A DNA stretch of 64,000 nucleotides from Miniphocaeibacter massiliensis (GTDB lineage Bacteria; Bacillota; Clostridia; Tissierellales; Peptoniphilaceae), in NCBI RefSeq assembly GCF_900232905.1, contig NZ_OCTQ01000001.1, positions 372,001-436,000 of the forward strand, read 5' to 3'. The notes under the pieces are model-generated. The model did not search any database and was not told where the DNA came from. It saw nothing but the letters and a program-made list of their open reading frames with translations. Each line of letters opens with the position of its first letter. Position 1 is the first letter of the stretch. The position numbers were made by a program, and so were the translations under genes. Below, in pieces: positions 44,326 through 53,024 of this stretch.

Positions 44326-45642
44326 TTACTCCCCCTTTAATTTATCTATATATTCTTTTATATTTTTTTCATAACCGTTTTCTGTTGGCTTATAATATCT
44401 CTTTTCATTGTAATTCATAGGAAAATATCTTTGTTTCACATATGAGTTTTCAAAATCATGTGGGTACTTATATCCTATTCCGATCCCTAGATTTTCTGCA
44501 CCCAAATAATGAGAATCCCTTAAATATTGAGGAATATCCAAATCAGGATTTTCATTTATATCTTTCGTGGCTTCTTCTATTGCCAAATAAGATTTATTGC
44601 TTTTTTTAGCTGTTGCTAAATATGTGACTCCTTGTGCTAGATTTATTCTAGCTTCCGGAAGTCCTATTATTTCAACTGCTCTAAATACATTGTTAGCAAT
44701 CGTTAGAGCATTTGGGTCTGCATTTCCAATATCTTCTGAAGCAAAAATCACCATTCTTCTAGCTATAAATTTAGGATCTTCTCCTGATTTTAACATTTTT
44801 GCTAAATATAGTATAGATGCATCTGGATCTGAACCTCTCATAGATTTTATAAATGCAGATATTGTATTATAATGATAATCTGCATTTTTATCATATAAAT
44901 TAACTGATGAATCAATAACAGACTCTTTTATTACTTTATTATTAATTTCTATAACACCATTTGTAGGTTCCGTTGAAAGAACTGCTACTTCCAATGTATT
45001 TAGAGCATTCCTTACATCTCCAGAAGATAATCTTGCTATGTATTCTAAATCTTTGTCAGTATATCTAATTTTATAACTACTCAAAATTTTATCTATATTT
45101 AGAGCTCTTTGCAAGATTTTAACTAAATCATTATCTTTCAAACTTTTAAGATGAACTATCTTACATCTTGATAGTAATGCTTTATTTACTTCAAAATAAG
45201 GATTTTCAGTAGTAGCTCCTATAAGAGTTATTAATCCATTTTCAACGTGAGGTAACAGTGCATCTTGTTGTGACTTATTAAATCTATGGATTTCATCTAT
45301 AAACAATATCGTTTCCTTATTATAAAAGCTTAAATTATCCTCAGCATTTTTAACAACTTCCTTAATATCTTTAACTCCAGATGTTACCGCCGATAATTTT
45401 TCAAATACTTTTTTTGTTGTATTAGAAATAATCATAGCCAATGTTGTTTTTCCAGTTCCTGGTGGGCCATATAGAATCAACGAACCAATCCTATCTATTT
45501 TTATTAGTCTATTCAAAGGACTATTTTTATATAAAATATGCTCTTGACCATAAAAGTCATCTATTGTTAATGGTCTTACTCTTTCTGCAAGAGGAGCATT
45601 AAATTTCAATGATTTTTTTTTACTATATTCAAACAAGTCCAT
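44326..45642 (-). CDS. rarA: Replication-associated recombination protein A (RarA/MgsA)
   Basis: Clamp-loader-like AAA+ ATPase acting at stalled forks, 438 residues: [19 protein letters not shown], Walker A GPPGTGKT (59-66), Walker [24 protein letters not shown] with sensor 1 [14 protein letters not shown]. The C-terminal tetramerisation domain has [15 protein letters not shown] and [13 protein letters not shown]. It is co-transcribed with asnS. Confidence 0.96.
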   Translation of the reverse strand: MDLFEYSKKKSLKFNAPLAERVRPLTIDDFYGQEHILYKNSPLNRLIKIDRIGSLILYGPPGTGKTTLAMIISNTTKKVFEKLSAVTSGVKDIKEVVKNAEDNLSFYNKETILFIDEIHRFNKSQQDALLPHVENGLITLIGATTENPYFEVNKALLSRCKIVHLKSLKDNDLVKILQRALNIDKILSSYKIRYTDKDLEYIARLSSGDVRNALNTLEVAVLSTEPTNGVIEINNKVIKESVIDSSVNLYDKNADYHYNTISAFIKSMRGSDPDASILYLAKMLKSGEDPKFIARRMVIFASEDIGNADPNALTIANNVFRAVEIIGLPEARINLAQGVTYLATAKKSNKSYLAIEEATKDINENPDLDIPQYLRDSHYLGAENLGIGIGYKYPHDFENSYVKQRYFPMNYNEKRYYKPTENGYEKNIKEYIDKLKGE

Positions 45643-45702
45643 AATATTCTCCTCATCAAAGCATTATATTAAATATTACCATATATTTATTTAATATAAA
45701 AT

Positions 45703-45729
45703 AAAAAAGAGACTTTATTCAAGTCTCTT
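45703..45729 (-). terminator. Intrinsic terminator after nrdR
   Basis: A 9-bp perfect stem (AAGAGACTT/AAGTCTCTT) with a 5-base loop and a U run on the minus strand. It overlaps the nrdR stop and ends the ftsZ-nrdR transcript. Confidence 0.87.
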
Positions 45730-46177
45730 ATTCTTTTACTTTTTCTATTTCATCATAAAAAGAATTTACATCTTTAAATTCTTTATATATTGAAGCGAAT
45801 CTTACATATGCCACTTTATCTATTTCTAGAAGTTTTTCCATTACTTTTTCTCCTATAAAAGAAGAAGGTACTTCTTTGAAATTTAAATGATTAATTTCTA
45901 TCTCTATCTCTTTTGTAGCTTTTTCTAGAATTTCAACAGGTACTTTCCTCTTGTAGCATGACCTAATCATTCCTTCTAGTATTTTGTTACTATCGTAAGT
46001 TTCTCTTTCTTGATTTTTTTTAATAACAATTAAAGGGCTTGCTTCATATTTTTCGTAAGTTGTAAATCTTTTTTTACAAACATTACATTCTCTTCTTCTT
46101 CTTATAGACGTTTCAGATTCTACCTGTCTAGAATCAACTACTTTTGAGTCTAAAGCATGGCAAAAAGGACATCTCAT
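45728..46177 (-). CDS. nrdR: Transcriptional repressor NrdR
   Basis: Zinc-ribbon/ATP-cone repressor of ribonucleotide reductase genes, 149 residues. The zinc ligands are C3, C6, C31 and C34 (MRCPFC ... ECNVCKKRFTTYE), followed by the ATP-cone (PLIVIKKNQERETYDSNKILEGM). It lies 3 bases below ftsZ. Its usual nrd targets are not in the window. Confidence 0.97.
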   Translation of the reverse strand: MRCPFCHALDSKVVDSRQVESETSIRRRRECNVCKKRFTTYEKYEASPLIVIKKNQERETYDSNKILEGMIRSCYKRKVPVEILEKATKEIEIEINHLNFKEVPSSFIGEKVMEKLLEIDKVAYVRFASIYKEFKDVNSFYDEIEKVKE

Positions 46178-46180
46178 TTA

Positions 46181-47278
46181 CTAGAAACCCCTTCTTTTTA
46201 AGAATGAAGGTATCTCAAGCTCATCTGAGATTGGTTCACTCTTTTCTTCTGATTCTTCTCTTGTTTCAGCTTTAGGTGCTACCTTTTTAGCTTTTAAAGG
46301 TGATGATGTAGATTTGCCTAATTTTTTGTCATTAAATCCTGTTGCTATAACTGTAATTTTAATATCATCTTTTAATTCTTCATCAATTCCTGCTCCAAAT
46401 ATAATATTCGCATCAGGGTCTACTGCTTCTCTAATTAATTCAGCAGCTTCATTTACCTCAAACAATCCTAAATCTGAACCAGTAACGTTAATAAGAACAG
46501 CTTTAGCACCATCTATAGATGTTTCTAATAATGGACTCTTAACTGCAGCTCTAGCTGCTTCTACTGCTCTATTTTCACCGGTAGCTCTACCAATACCCAT
46601 ATGTGCTATGCCTTGATCAAACATTATTGATTTAACATCTGCAAAGTCTAAGTTAATTAGGTTAGGTACTGCTATTAAATCTGATATACCTTGAATACCA
46701 TCTAATAATACTTCATCCGCCATAGCAAAAGCTTCTGACATAGTGGTTCTTTTTTCAGCTACTTGTAATAGTCTGTCATTTGGTATTGTTACCAAGGTAT
46801 CAACCTTATCCTTTAATGCTTCTATACCTTGATCTGCTTGCAATTGTCGTTTTCTACCTTCAAAAGTAAAAGGTTTAGTTACTACACCAACTGTTAGTAT
46901 TCCCATTTCTTTAGCAATTTCTGCAACAACTGGAGCAGCTCCTGTTCCAGTTCCTCCTCCCATACCTGCTGTTACGAATACCATATCTGAGCCTTGTAGA
47001 GCTTCAACAATATCATTTCTACTCTCTTCTGCAGCTTTTTGACCTACAGATGGATTGGCACCAGCTCCTAAACCTTTTGTTAACTTTTCACCAATTTGCA
47101 ACTTTGTTTCAATTGCACTTGTAGTTAAAATTTGTCTGTCTGTATTTATGGCTATAAATTCTACTCCTCGAAGTCCGCTTTCATGCATTCGCATAATAGC
47201 ATTGTTACCACCGCCACCTACTCCTACTACTTTTATTTTTGCAAGTTCGTCATTATTTACTTCCATCTCAAAACTCAT
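46181..47278 (-). CDS. ftsZ: Cell division protein FtsZ
   Basis: Tubulin-like GTPase that builds the division ring. It has [16 protein letters not shown], the tubulin signature [18 protein letters not shown] and the T7-loop region. A short linker and the conserved C-terminal peptide [12 protein letters not shown] for FtsA/SepF/ZapA contacts complete it. I chose the ATG at 47278 because GGAGG (47285-47289) lies 6 bases before it, whereas the ATG at 47284 directly abuts the ribosome site. The leader contains a 24-bp perfect hairpin. No ftsA precedes it. Confidence 0.97.
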   Translation of the reverse strand: MSFEMEVNNDELAKIKVVGVGGGGNNAIMRMHESGLRGVEFIAINTDRQILTTSAIETKLQIGEKLTKGLGAGANPSVGQKAAEESRNDIVEALQGSDMVFVTAGMGGGTGTGAAPVVAEIAKEMGILTVGVVTKPFTFEGRKRQLQADQGIEALKDKVDTLVTIPNDRLLQVAEKRTTMSEAFAMADEVLLDGIQGISDLIAVPNLINLDFADVKSIMFDQGIAHMGIGRATGENRAVEAARAAVKSPLLETSIDGAKAVLINVTGSDLGLFEVNEAAELIREAVDPDANIIFGAGIDEELKDDIKITVIATGFNDKKLGKSTSSPLKAKKVAPKAETREESEEKSEPISDELEIPSFLKRRGF

Positions 47279-47311
47279 GTTCATCCTCCTAAATTTTAAT
47301 CAATTACACTT

Positions 47312-47363
47312 ATAACCTAATTATATTTGTATTTTCCGAAAAATACAAATATAATTAGGTTAT
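47312..47363 (-). repeat. 24-bp perfect inverted repeat in the ftsZ leader
   Basis: Arms at 47312-47335 and 47340-47363 are perfectly complementary with a 4-base loop (CCGA on the plus strand). The arm starts ATAACCTAATTATATTTG. It lies 33 bases above the chosen ftsZ start. On the minus strand no U-tract follows, so it is not an ordinary terminator for that strand. It would form a very stable hairpin in the ftsZ mRNA leader or a cruciform in DNA. Confidence 0.9.
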
Positions 47364-47502
47364 TTTTGAGAAAATCAATATTTCCACAGATTTCCTGTTT
47401 TGAATTTATTTTTTTGTATTATCCATATCATTATTTAAATTTTTTATAATTTTACGCATTTATTAGGATTTTTCTTTTGTACTTTAAGTACTTTTTTTAT
47501 TA

Positions 47503-47508
47503 ATTATA
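47503..47508 (-). promoter_or_regulatory. Candidate ftsZ promoter -10
   Basis: TATAAT on the minus strand about 225 bases above ftsZ. The -35 hexamer is poor, but A/T tracts lie at roughly -40 to -65, where an UP element would sit. Low-confidence inference. Confidence 0.3.
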
Positions 47509-47604
47509 TTGAAACATACTTTAATTTGGATTAAAAAATTTTTTTGGCTATAAAAATTTTTTTGTTACTTTTGTTGATTTTCATATTTTTCTGTACTAAT
47601 AGAA

Positions 47605-47644
47605 CAAAAAAATAAACCGACACAATATAGCTAATCGGCTTATT
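47605..47644 (-). terminator. Intrinsic terminator after ftsQ/divIB
   Basis: AATAAGCCGA pairs with TCGGTTTATT (one G-U) around a 14-base loop, followed by seven U on the minus strand. It separates the division cluster from ftsZ. Confidence 0.8.
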
Positions 47645-47652
47645 TTAGACTA

Positions 47653-48402
47653 TTATTCGCTAATTATAGGGTTCTTTATTTCTTTAATATTTATTTCTTT
47701 AATATTTATATTATCAGTACCAACTCTAGTCAAAATATCATTTAATTTATCAATTTTTTCAGTTAAGTTGTTGATATCACCTAAAAATATATTAATTTCT
47801 TCCGTTTTTATAACAATATTATCTGTATCTGAAAAATCATATTCTATTATAGTTATACCATACTCTTCTATTTTCTCAAAAATAAATTTTATATTTTCAT
47901 CTTGAAATATACTTACTCCATCATGTAAAGGTTCCAAGCTAACTCCATAAATAATTGGAATATTCTTAGGTTCCTCTTTAGTTTTTCCCTCTACGAATCC
48001 ATCTACATTGATAAAATAATAATTATCCTCAGATTCTTTTATATATGCTACATTTCTATTTTCTACAATAGATATATTCAATGTATCTGGCATCTTTTTT
48101 TCAACTTTTACAGCTTTTATTTTATCATTTAGCAAATTATTTTCTATATCATTCTTTTTAATAAATAATATATTTTTATTAAATACCTCTAATTTTTTTA
48201 ATATTATTTCTCTAGAAACTTTATCATTTCCACTTATTTCTATTTTCTTAACAGAGAAAACTTTATCTATAAAAAATATTAATAATCCTATAATTATACA
48301 AAATATTAACATAGAAAAAAACTTCTTATAAAAAGGAACCTTTTTTCTATGTCTTTTTCGTAATTTTCTATTATCTCTTTTATAATAATTTCTTCTATCC
48401 AT
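47653..48402 (-). CDS. divIB: Cell division protein FtsQ/DivIB
   Basis: Bitopic division protein, 249 residues: a basic cytoplasmic N-terminus (RRNYYKRDNRKLRKRHRKK), one membrane segment (about 29-47, FSMLIFCIIIGLLIFFIDKV), then a POTRA domain (VKKIEISGNDKVSREIILKKL). The beta domain shows the FtsQ pattern RNVAYIKESEDNYYFINVDGFV. It scaffolds FtsL with FtsW/PBP. It overlaps the murG stop by 8 bases. A 15-base direct repeat encodes a doubled NIKEI near the C-terminus. Confidence 0.92.
   Translation of the reverse strand: MDRRNYYKRDNRKLRKRHRKKVPFYKKFFSMLIFCIIIGLLIFFIDKVFSVKKIEISGNDKVSREIILKKLEVFNKNILFIKKNDIENNLLNDKIKAVKVEKKMPDTLNISIVENRNVAYIKESEDNYYFINVDGFVEGKTKEEPKNIPIIYGVSLEPLHDGVSIFQDENIKFIFEKIEEYGITIIEYDFSDTDNIVIKTEEINIFLGDINNLTEKIDKLNDILTRVGTDNINIKEINIKEIKNPIISE
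47678..47707 (-). repeat. 15-bp tandem repeat within divIB
   Basis: Two exact, adjacent copies of ATTTCTTTAATATTT (plus-strand reading), giving NIKEINIKEI in the protein. The unit is a multiple of three, so copy changes would keep the frame. Confidence 0.8.
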
Positions 48403-49498
48403 TTATATCCTCTATAATATTATCTATTATTTCTTTTGCAGAGTTTGGAGTTGCAAGACTTTTAACTACTTTCCTCATTTTTTCTAAACTTCTGTCATCC
48501 TGTAGAATAGCCATAATATTATTATATAATACTGAATAATTTAAATTTTTTTCTAGAATCATTTTGCTAGCACCTATTTTTTCATACTCTAAAGCATTAT
48601 GGACTTGATGGTTTTCTGTAGTATAAGCTTTAGGTATCAATATACTTGGAATGCCAACATACGCTAACTCAGCTAATGTAATAGCTCCAGAACTAGTTAT
48701 TACTAAATCTGCTACACTATAAGCTTTTTGTATATCGTCTAAGTATGCAAATACTTTTATGTTTTGTTCTATACTATTATCAATTTTGGATAAAAAATCT
48801 TTATAATATCTGTCTCCTGTTACATGTACAATTTGAAACTTGCCTTTTAACTCTTTATTTTTTATTAAATCATTTATGGTTTTATTTAATATATATGATC
48901 CATTGGATCCACCAAATGAAAAAACAGTCTTAATATTCTTTTTAAGTCCATATTCCTCTATAGAAGATTCTCTAATAGAAGATAAATTCTTAAATCTATT
49001 CCTTATTGGATTCCCAGTTTTTATTGCTCTCTCTGTGTTTTTAAAATATTTTAAACTCTCTTCAAATGTTATAAAATATTTTTTAGCAAACCTTGAAAGA
49101 ATTCTGTTTGTAAGCCCTGGATAACTATTTTGCTCATGAAAATATGTTTTATATTTCATTCTTGATGCATTATATAAAACGGGCCCTGTTACAAATCCAC
49201 CTGTTCCTAATACAAAATCTGGGTTAAAATTTTTAATTATTTTTTTAGATTCTTTCAACCCATATATTAATTCTTTCAATGCAATAAAAGATTTTTTATT
49301 AATTTTTCTAGGAAGCCCCTTTACTCTTATTTCTTCAAAATCTATACCCATTTTAGGAATTATTTTTGATTCTAAGCTTCCTACACTTCCTATATATTTT
49401 ATTTCAATATTTTCATATCTTTTTTTTAATTCTTCTATTAGTGATACAGCAGGATAAATATGTCCACCTGTTCCTCCCCCTGTGATAATAACTTTCAT
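48395..49498 (-). CDS. murG: UDP-GlcNAc transferase MurG (lipid II synthesis)
   Basis: Adds GlcNAc to lipid I at the inner membrane face, making lipid II. The GT-B motifs are VIITGGGTGGHIYPA at the N-terminus, VLGTGGFVTGPVL, FSFGGSNGSYILN and ITSSGAITLAELAYVGIPSILIP. I chose the ATG at 49498 (367 residues): the family begins right at MKVIITGGGTGGH and an AGGAG lies 11-12 bases upstream. An alternative ATG at 49522 would overlap ftsW and has no ribosome site. The substrate comes from MraY in the same cluster. Confidence 0.96.
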   Translation of the reverse strand: MKVIITGGGTGGHIYPAVSLIEELKKRYENIEIKYIGSVGSLESKIIPKMGIDFEEIRVKGLPRKINKKSFIALKELIYGLKESKKIIKNFNPDFVLGTGGFVTGPVLYNASRMKYKTYFHEQNSYPGLTNRILSRFAKKYFITFEESLKYFKNTERAIKTGNPIRNRFKNLSSIRESSIEEYGLKKNIKTVFSFGGSNGSYILNKTINDLIKNKELKGKFQIVHVTGDRYYKDFLSKIDNSIEQNIKVFAYLDDIQKAYSVADLVITSSGAITLAELAYVGIPSILIPKAYTTENHQVHNALEYEKIGASKMILEKNLNYSVLYNNIMAILQDDRSLEKMRKVVKSLATPNSAKEIIDNIIEDING

Positions 49499-49505
49499 AA
49501 TTAAA

Positions 49506-50624
49506 TTATCTCCTTTGAACATTTTTAGATATATTCAAAATTATACCTATTAAAACCATATATACGATTAATGAACTACCACCATAACTAATAAAAGGTA
49601 ATGTTAACCCTGTTGGAGGTATTAATCCTAAAGCTACAGAAATATTTGTAAATGCTTGTAATCCTATCAGAAGCATTATACCTATAACTAAAAATTTAGC
49701 AAAAACATCTTCTAATTTAAATGATATACTTATTCCTACATATATAAGATAAACATATAATAGTATTATTAAAATAGCTCCAATAAATCCTAATTCTTCG
49801 CAAATTATAGCGAATATAAAATCATTATGTGCTTCAGACAAGTAACTAAATTTATGCCTACTTCTTCCTATGCCAGTACCAAAAAACCCTCCATAACTTA
49901 CTGCAAATAAAGATTGTGCTAGTTGCCATCCCTTATTGGTAAAATCTTTCATGGGATCTAACCAAGCTTCAACTCTACTCATTCTACTATATGCACTGTT
50001 TGGTTTTAATATCGCAAATACAGTAATACCCCCTACGCCAAATACTGCAGTAGCAAAATATCTTAAATTTATACCTGCTATAACAAACATTGCTACTACC
50101 GTACCAAGAATAACTAAAGTTGTAGATAAGTCAGGTTGAAGAAATACTAATCCACCAGATATACCTCCAAATATAATCATAGGAATAAAACCGTACTTAA
50201 AAGATTTAATTTGTTTATAATTAGAGGCTATGTATTTTGAAATTATAAATACTGTACCTATTTTTAAAAAATCTGACGGCATTATAGTCGTAAAGCCTAA
50301 ATTTAACCATCTTTTTGCTGAATAAGTTTTTTCATCTCCTACAATTAAAACTATTATTGATAGAATAATTGTTAATATAAATAATACACCTGCATACTTC
50401 TTGTAAATTCTGTAATCTATTTTTGAAACTACAAATATTATTACAAACCCCAATAAAGAAAATTTAAATTGTTTCTCAAAAAATTCATATGAATTTTTAC
50501 CAAGTTTATTTGCATAAGGCCAACTTGAACTAGCTATCATTATTAAACCAATTAAAATAAGTATTATTGTAACGCTTAATATTCTTTTGTCTATACTAGC
50601 TTTGTTTTTTTTCAACAAGATCAC
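49506..50624 (-). CDS. ftsW: Peptidoglycan glycosyltransferase FtsW (SEDS family)
   Basis: SEDS polymerase working with the class B PBP at the septum, 372 residues, about ten membrane segments. Conserved stretches are KRWLNLGF, QPDLSTTLVILGT, GWQLAQSLFAVSYGGFFGTGIGRS and HNDFIFAIICEELGFIG. The C-terminal GLIPPTGLTLPFISYGGSS is also present. The start is GTG (50622-50624) inside a GTGA overlap with the murD stop. Confidence 0.95.
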   Translation of the reverse strand: MILLKKNKASIDKRILSVTIILILIGLIMIASSSWPYANKLGKNSYEFFEKQFKFSLLGFVIIFVVSKIDYRIYKKYAGVLFILTIILSIIVLIVGDEKTYSAKRWLNLGFTTIMPSDFLKIGTVFIISKYIASNYKQIKSFKYGFIPMIIFGGISGGLVFLQPDLSTTLVILGTVVAMFVIAGINLRYFATAVFGVGGITVFAILKPNSAYSRMSRVEAWLDPMKDFTNKGWQLAQSLFAVSYGGFFGTGIGRSRHKFSYLSEAHNDFIFAIICEELGFIGAILIILLYVYLIYVGISISFKLEDVFAKFLVIGIMLLIGLQAFTNISVALGLIPPTGLTLPFISYGGSSLIVYMVLIGIILNISKNVQRR

Positions 50625-51958
50625 CTTATTTCGTTAACAAGTTTCTTAAAATGCTTTCCTCTTTCAATATAAGATTTATACATCCCCCAACTTGCATTGG
50701 CTGGAGACAATAATATTATATCTCCACTTTCTGAAATTCTATTTGATAAATATACCGCTTCTTTCATATCCTCTGCTAAATAGATATTTTTAATACCATA
50801 TTTTACAGCTGATTTTTTCATTTTATCTTTAGTTTCCCCTAGTAATACTAAAGATTTTACATTACTTGGAAAATTTTCAAACAATTCATCAAACTCTATT
50901 TTTTTATCATATCCACCTGCAATTAATATTATAGGTTCTTTAAAAGAATTTATAGCCTTAGTAGTTGAGTCTATATTCGTTCCTTTTGAATCATTAAAAT
51001 ATTTAACTCCTTTTACTTCTCTTACAAATTCTATTCTATGTTCTACTGCTTTGAATGTTTTACAACCTTTTATTATATACTCAAAATCTATCCCTAGCTC
51101 TATTGCCATTCCTATTGCTATTAAAGCATTTTGAATATTATGCATTCCTACTATTTTTAAATCATTTATATTTAGTAATTCCATTTTATTGTTTCCATAT
51201 TTATATATAACATTATCATTTTCTAGAAATATACCATTTTTTAATATCTTTCTAGTAGATGTACTTAATATCTTAGATGATACATTTTTTGTTATCTCTA
51301 CAATTTTATTATCATCTGTATTAATAACTAAGTAATCTTCTTTTGTTTGATTCTTAAATATATTACTTTTAGAATTTACATAATTATCATAACTTCCATG
51401 CCAATCTAAATGATCAATGGATATATTTATTAAACCAGCTACTTTTGTCCTAAAAGTAATTGTATTTTCAAGCTGGAAACTTGAACTTTCTATTACAAAA
51501 TAGTCTACATCATTATTGTTGTAAATTTCCCACAACATACCTATACCAATATTCCCTATTACCATAGACTTTTTGTTTGATGAATTTATTATATTGTTCA
51601 ATAACATTGAAGTCGTAGTTTTACCATTAGTTCCAGTTATAGAAACTAAATTTCTATTTGGAAATAATCTATAAGCTAATTCTAAATCACTTATTACTTC
51701 AATATTCAATTTTTGAAATTTTTTGATTAATTCATTAGTTGGTGGAATTCCTGGACTTTTAACTACTATATCTATTTTTTGTATATCAAATTTTTTAATA
51801 TTTTTTATTAATCTGTAATTAAAACTTTCTAATTCTTTTTCTAAATTTGTGTAGTCTTTAATATTTTCATCATATGCATATACAGTGTTTCCAAATTTTG
51901 ATAAAGTTTTTATTGTAGAAATTCCTGTTAAACCTAACCCTAAAATAAAATATCTCAT
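50621..51958 (-). CDS. murD: UDP-MurNAc-L-alanine:D-glutamate ligase
   Basis: Cytosolic Mur ligase adding D-glutamate, 445 residues: N-terminal YFILGLGLTGISTIKTL, ATP motif SITGTNGKTTTSMLL, the ESSSFQLENT and ISIDHLDWHGSYDNYVNSKSNIF blocks, and C-terminal FKAVEHRIEFV, NDSKGTN and AGGYDKKI. It lies between mraY and ftsW. The other Mur ligases (murC, murE, murF) are not in this cluster. Confidence 0.97.
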   Translation of the reverse strand: MRYFILGLGLTGISTIKTLSKFGNTVYAYDENIKDYTNLEKELESFNYRLIKNIKKFDIQKIDIVVKSPGIPPTNELIKKFQKLNIEVISDLELAYRLFPNRNLVSITGTNGKTTTSMLLNNIINSSNKKSMVIGNIGIGMLWEIYNNNDVDYFVIESSSFQLENTITFRTKVAGLINISIDHLDWHGSYDNYVNSKSNIFKNQTKEDYLVINTDDNKIVEITKNVSSKILSTSTRKILKNGIFLENDNVIYKYGNNKMELLNINDLKIVGMHNIQNALIAIGMAIELGIDFEYIIKGCKTFKAVEHRIEFVREVKGVKYFNDSKGTNIDSTTKAINSFKEPIILIAGGYDKKIEFDELFENFPSNVKSLVLLGETKDKMKKSAVKYGIKNIYLAEDMKEAVYLSNRISESGDIILLSPANASWGMYKSYIERGKHFKKLVNEIR

Positions 51959-51967
51959 AAATCCACC

Positions 51968-52936
51968 TTATAAAAAAGATATTAATGTAATTATAGATAA
52001 TATTACACTTAAAATTGTAAATCCTGCTACAATTTTAGGCTCTTTATATCCTTTTAATTCATAATGGTGATGTATTGGTGACATTAGGAATATTCTCTTT
52101 TTGTTTCTGTATCTGTAGCTTAACATTTGGAGTATTACAGATCCTGTTTCTATTACATATACTCCACCTATTATCACTAAGTACAAAGACATATTAAAAA
52201 TTATAGCTACCATAACCAAGGCTCCGCCTATTGCCATAGAACCAGTATCTCCCATAAATACCGCTGCTGGATTAGAATTATATACTAAAAAACCAATTAA
52301 GGCTCCCATAAATATAGCTGTGAAAAGACTTATATCAGATTTTAAACTCATAGCTATTATAGTTAGTGCTGCAAATACAGGAATAGTTACAGATGTAGCT
52401 AAGCCATCTAAACCATCAGTAATGTTAGTAGCATTAACAGTACCAATCATAATAAATGCTAATATTGGATAAGCAAAAACCCCTAAATTAATTTCGAAAT
52501 TAAAAAAAGGTATAATAAATGTTCCAACAGGTTTTATCGAAACTTTAGAAGCAAAATATATAAGTAAAAAACTTATAATAATTTGAAAAATTATTTTTTG
52601 CATTTCTGTTAGCCCCAATGATCTTTTCATAACTAACTTAAAAAAATCATCTACAAATCCAACTAATCCAAATCCTAACATTCCCAATATAACTAATATA
52701 TTTTCATAATTATATCCTTTAAAAATAACTAATGTTATTAATGTTGAAATTATAAAAACTATTCCTCCCATTGTTGGAGTACCTGCTTTTGAAAAATGAG
52801 CTTTTGGCCCATCTTCTCTTATGCTTTGTCCAATATGTGCTCTTTTTAATAATCCTATAATAAATTTTCCTAATACCAAAGATAATATTAAACTAGTTAA
52901 TATTGGTAATAAAATTTCTTCTTTAAATAAATCCAT
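51968..52936 (-). CDS. mraY: Phospho-MurNAc-pentapeptide transferase MraY
   Basis: Membrane enzyme forming lipid I on undecaprenyl phosphate, 322 residues, about ten membrane segments. Motifs: REDGPKAHFSKAGTPTMGG, the metal-binding GFVDDFFKLV, NATNITDGLDGLA, NPAAVFMGDTGSMAIGGAL and the C-terminal MSPIHHHYELKG. An extended -10 promoter lies just above it, below the PBP terminator, so mraY-murD-ftsW-murG-divIB can be a separate transcript. Confidence 0.98.
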   Translation of the reverse strand: MDLFKEEILLPILTSLILSLVLGKFIIGLLKRAHIGQSIREDGPKAHFSKAGTPTMGGIVFIISTLITLVIFKGYNYENILVILGMLGFGLVGFVDDFFKLVMKRSLGLTEMQKIIFQIIISFLLIYFASKVSIKPVGTFIIPFFNFEINLGVFAYPILAFIMIGTVNATNITDGLDGLATSVTIPVFAALTIIAMSLKSDISLFTAIFMGALIGFLVYNSNPAAVFMGDTGSMAIGGALVMVAIIFNMSLYLVIIGGVYVIETGSVILQMLSYRYRNKKRIFLMSPIHHHYELKGYKEPKIVAGFTILSVILSIITLISFL

Positions 52937-52962
52937 AACTCTCTCCTTTACTCAACTTATCT

Positions 52963-52971
52963 ATTATAACA
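52963..52971 (-). promoter_or_regulatory. Extended -10 promoter of mraY
   Basis: TGTTATAAT on the minus strand, 26 bases above the mraY start and below the PBP terminator. No clear -35. Confidence 0.6.
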
Positions 52972-52990
52972 AATAATTGAGCATAATAAT

Positions 52991-53022
52991 AAATATAGGC
53001 AAAAGTTTTAACTTTCGCCTAT
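52991..53022 (-). terminator. Intrinsic terminator after the septal PBP
   Basis: ATAGGC and AAAGT blocks pair with ACTTT and GCCTAT (one mismatch between them) around a 4-base loop. The minus strand then reads ATTTATTATTATG, a weakly U-rich tail. Confidence 0.65.
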
Positions 53023-53024
53023 TT

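Larger units (their letters stand above)
47285..47652 (-). other. Non-coding ftsZ leader region, 368 bases
   Basis: No gene is visible on either strand. From the ftsZ side it holds the ribosome site, a long perfect hairpin (47312-47363), very AT-rich DNA with a candidate TATAAT (47503-47508), two A/T tracts about 18 bases apart (47533-47563), and the ftsQ terminator. The tracts lie where an UP element of that promoter would be. A small palindrome GTACTTTAAGTAC (47480-47492) is also present. Confidence 0.7.

Noticed and set aside
47480-47492. GTACTTTAAGTAC palindrome as an operator
   Set aside because: It has only six-base arms in extremely AT-rich DNA, with no link to a good promoter; chance is likely.
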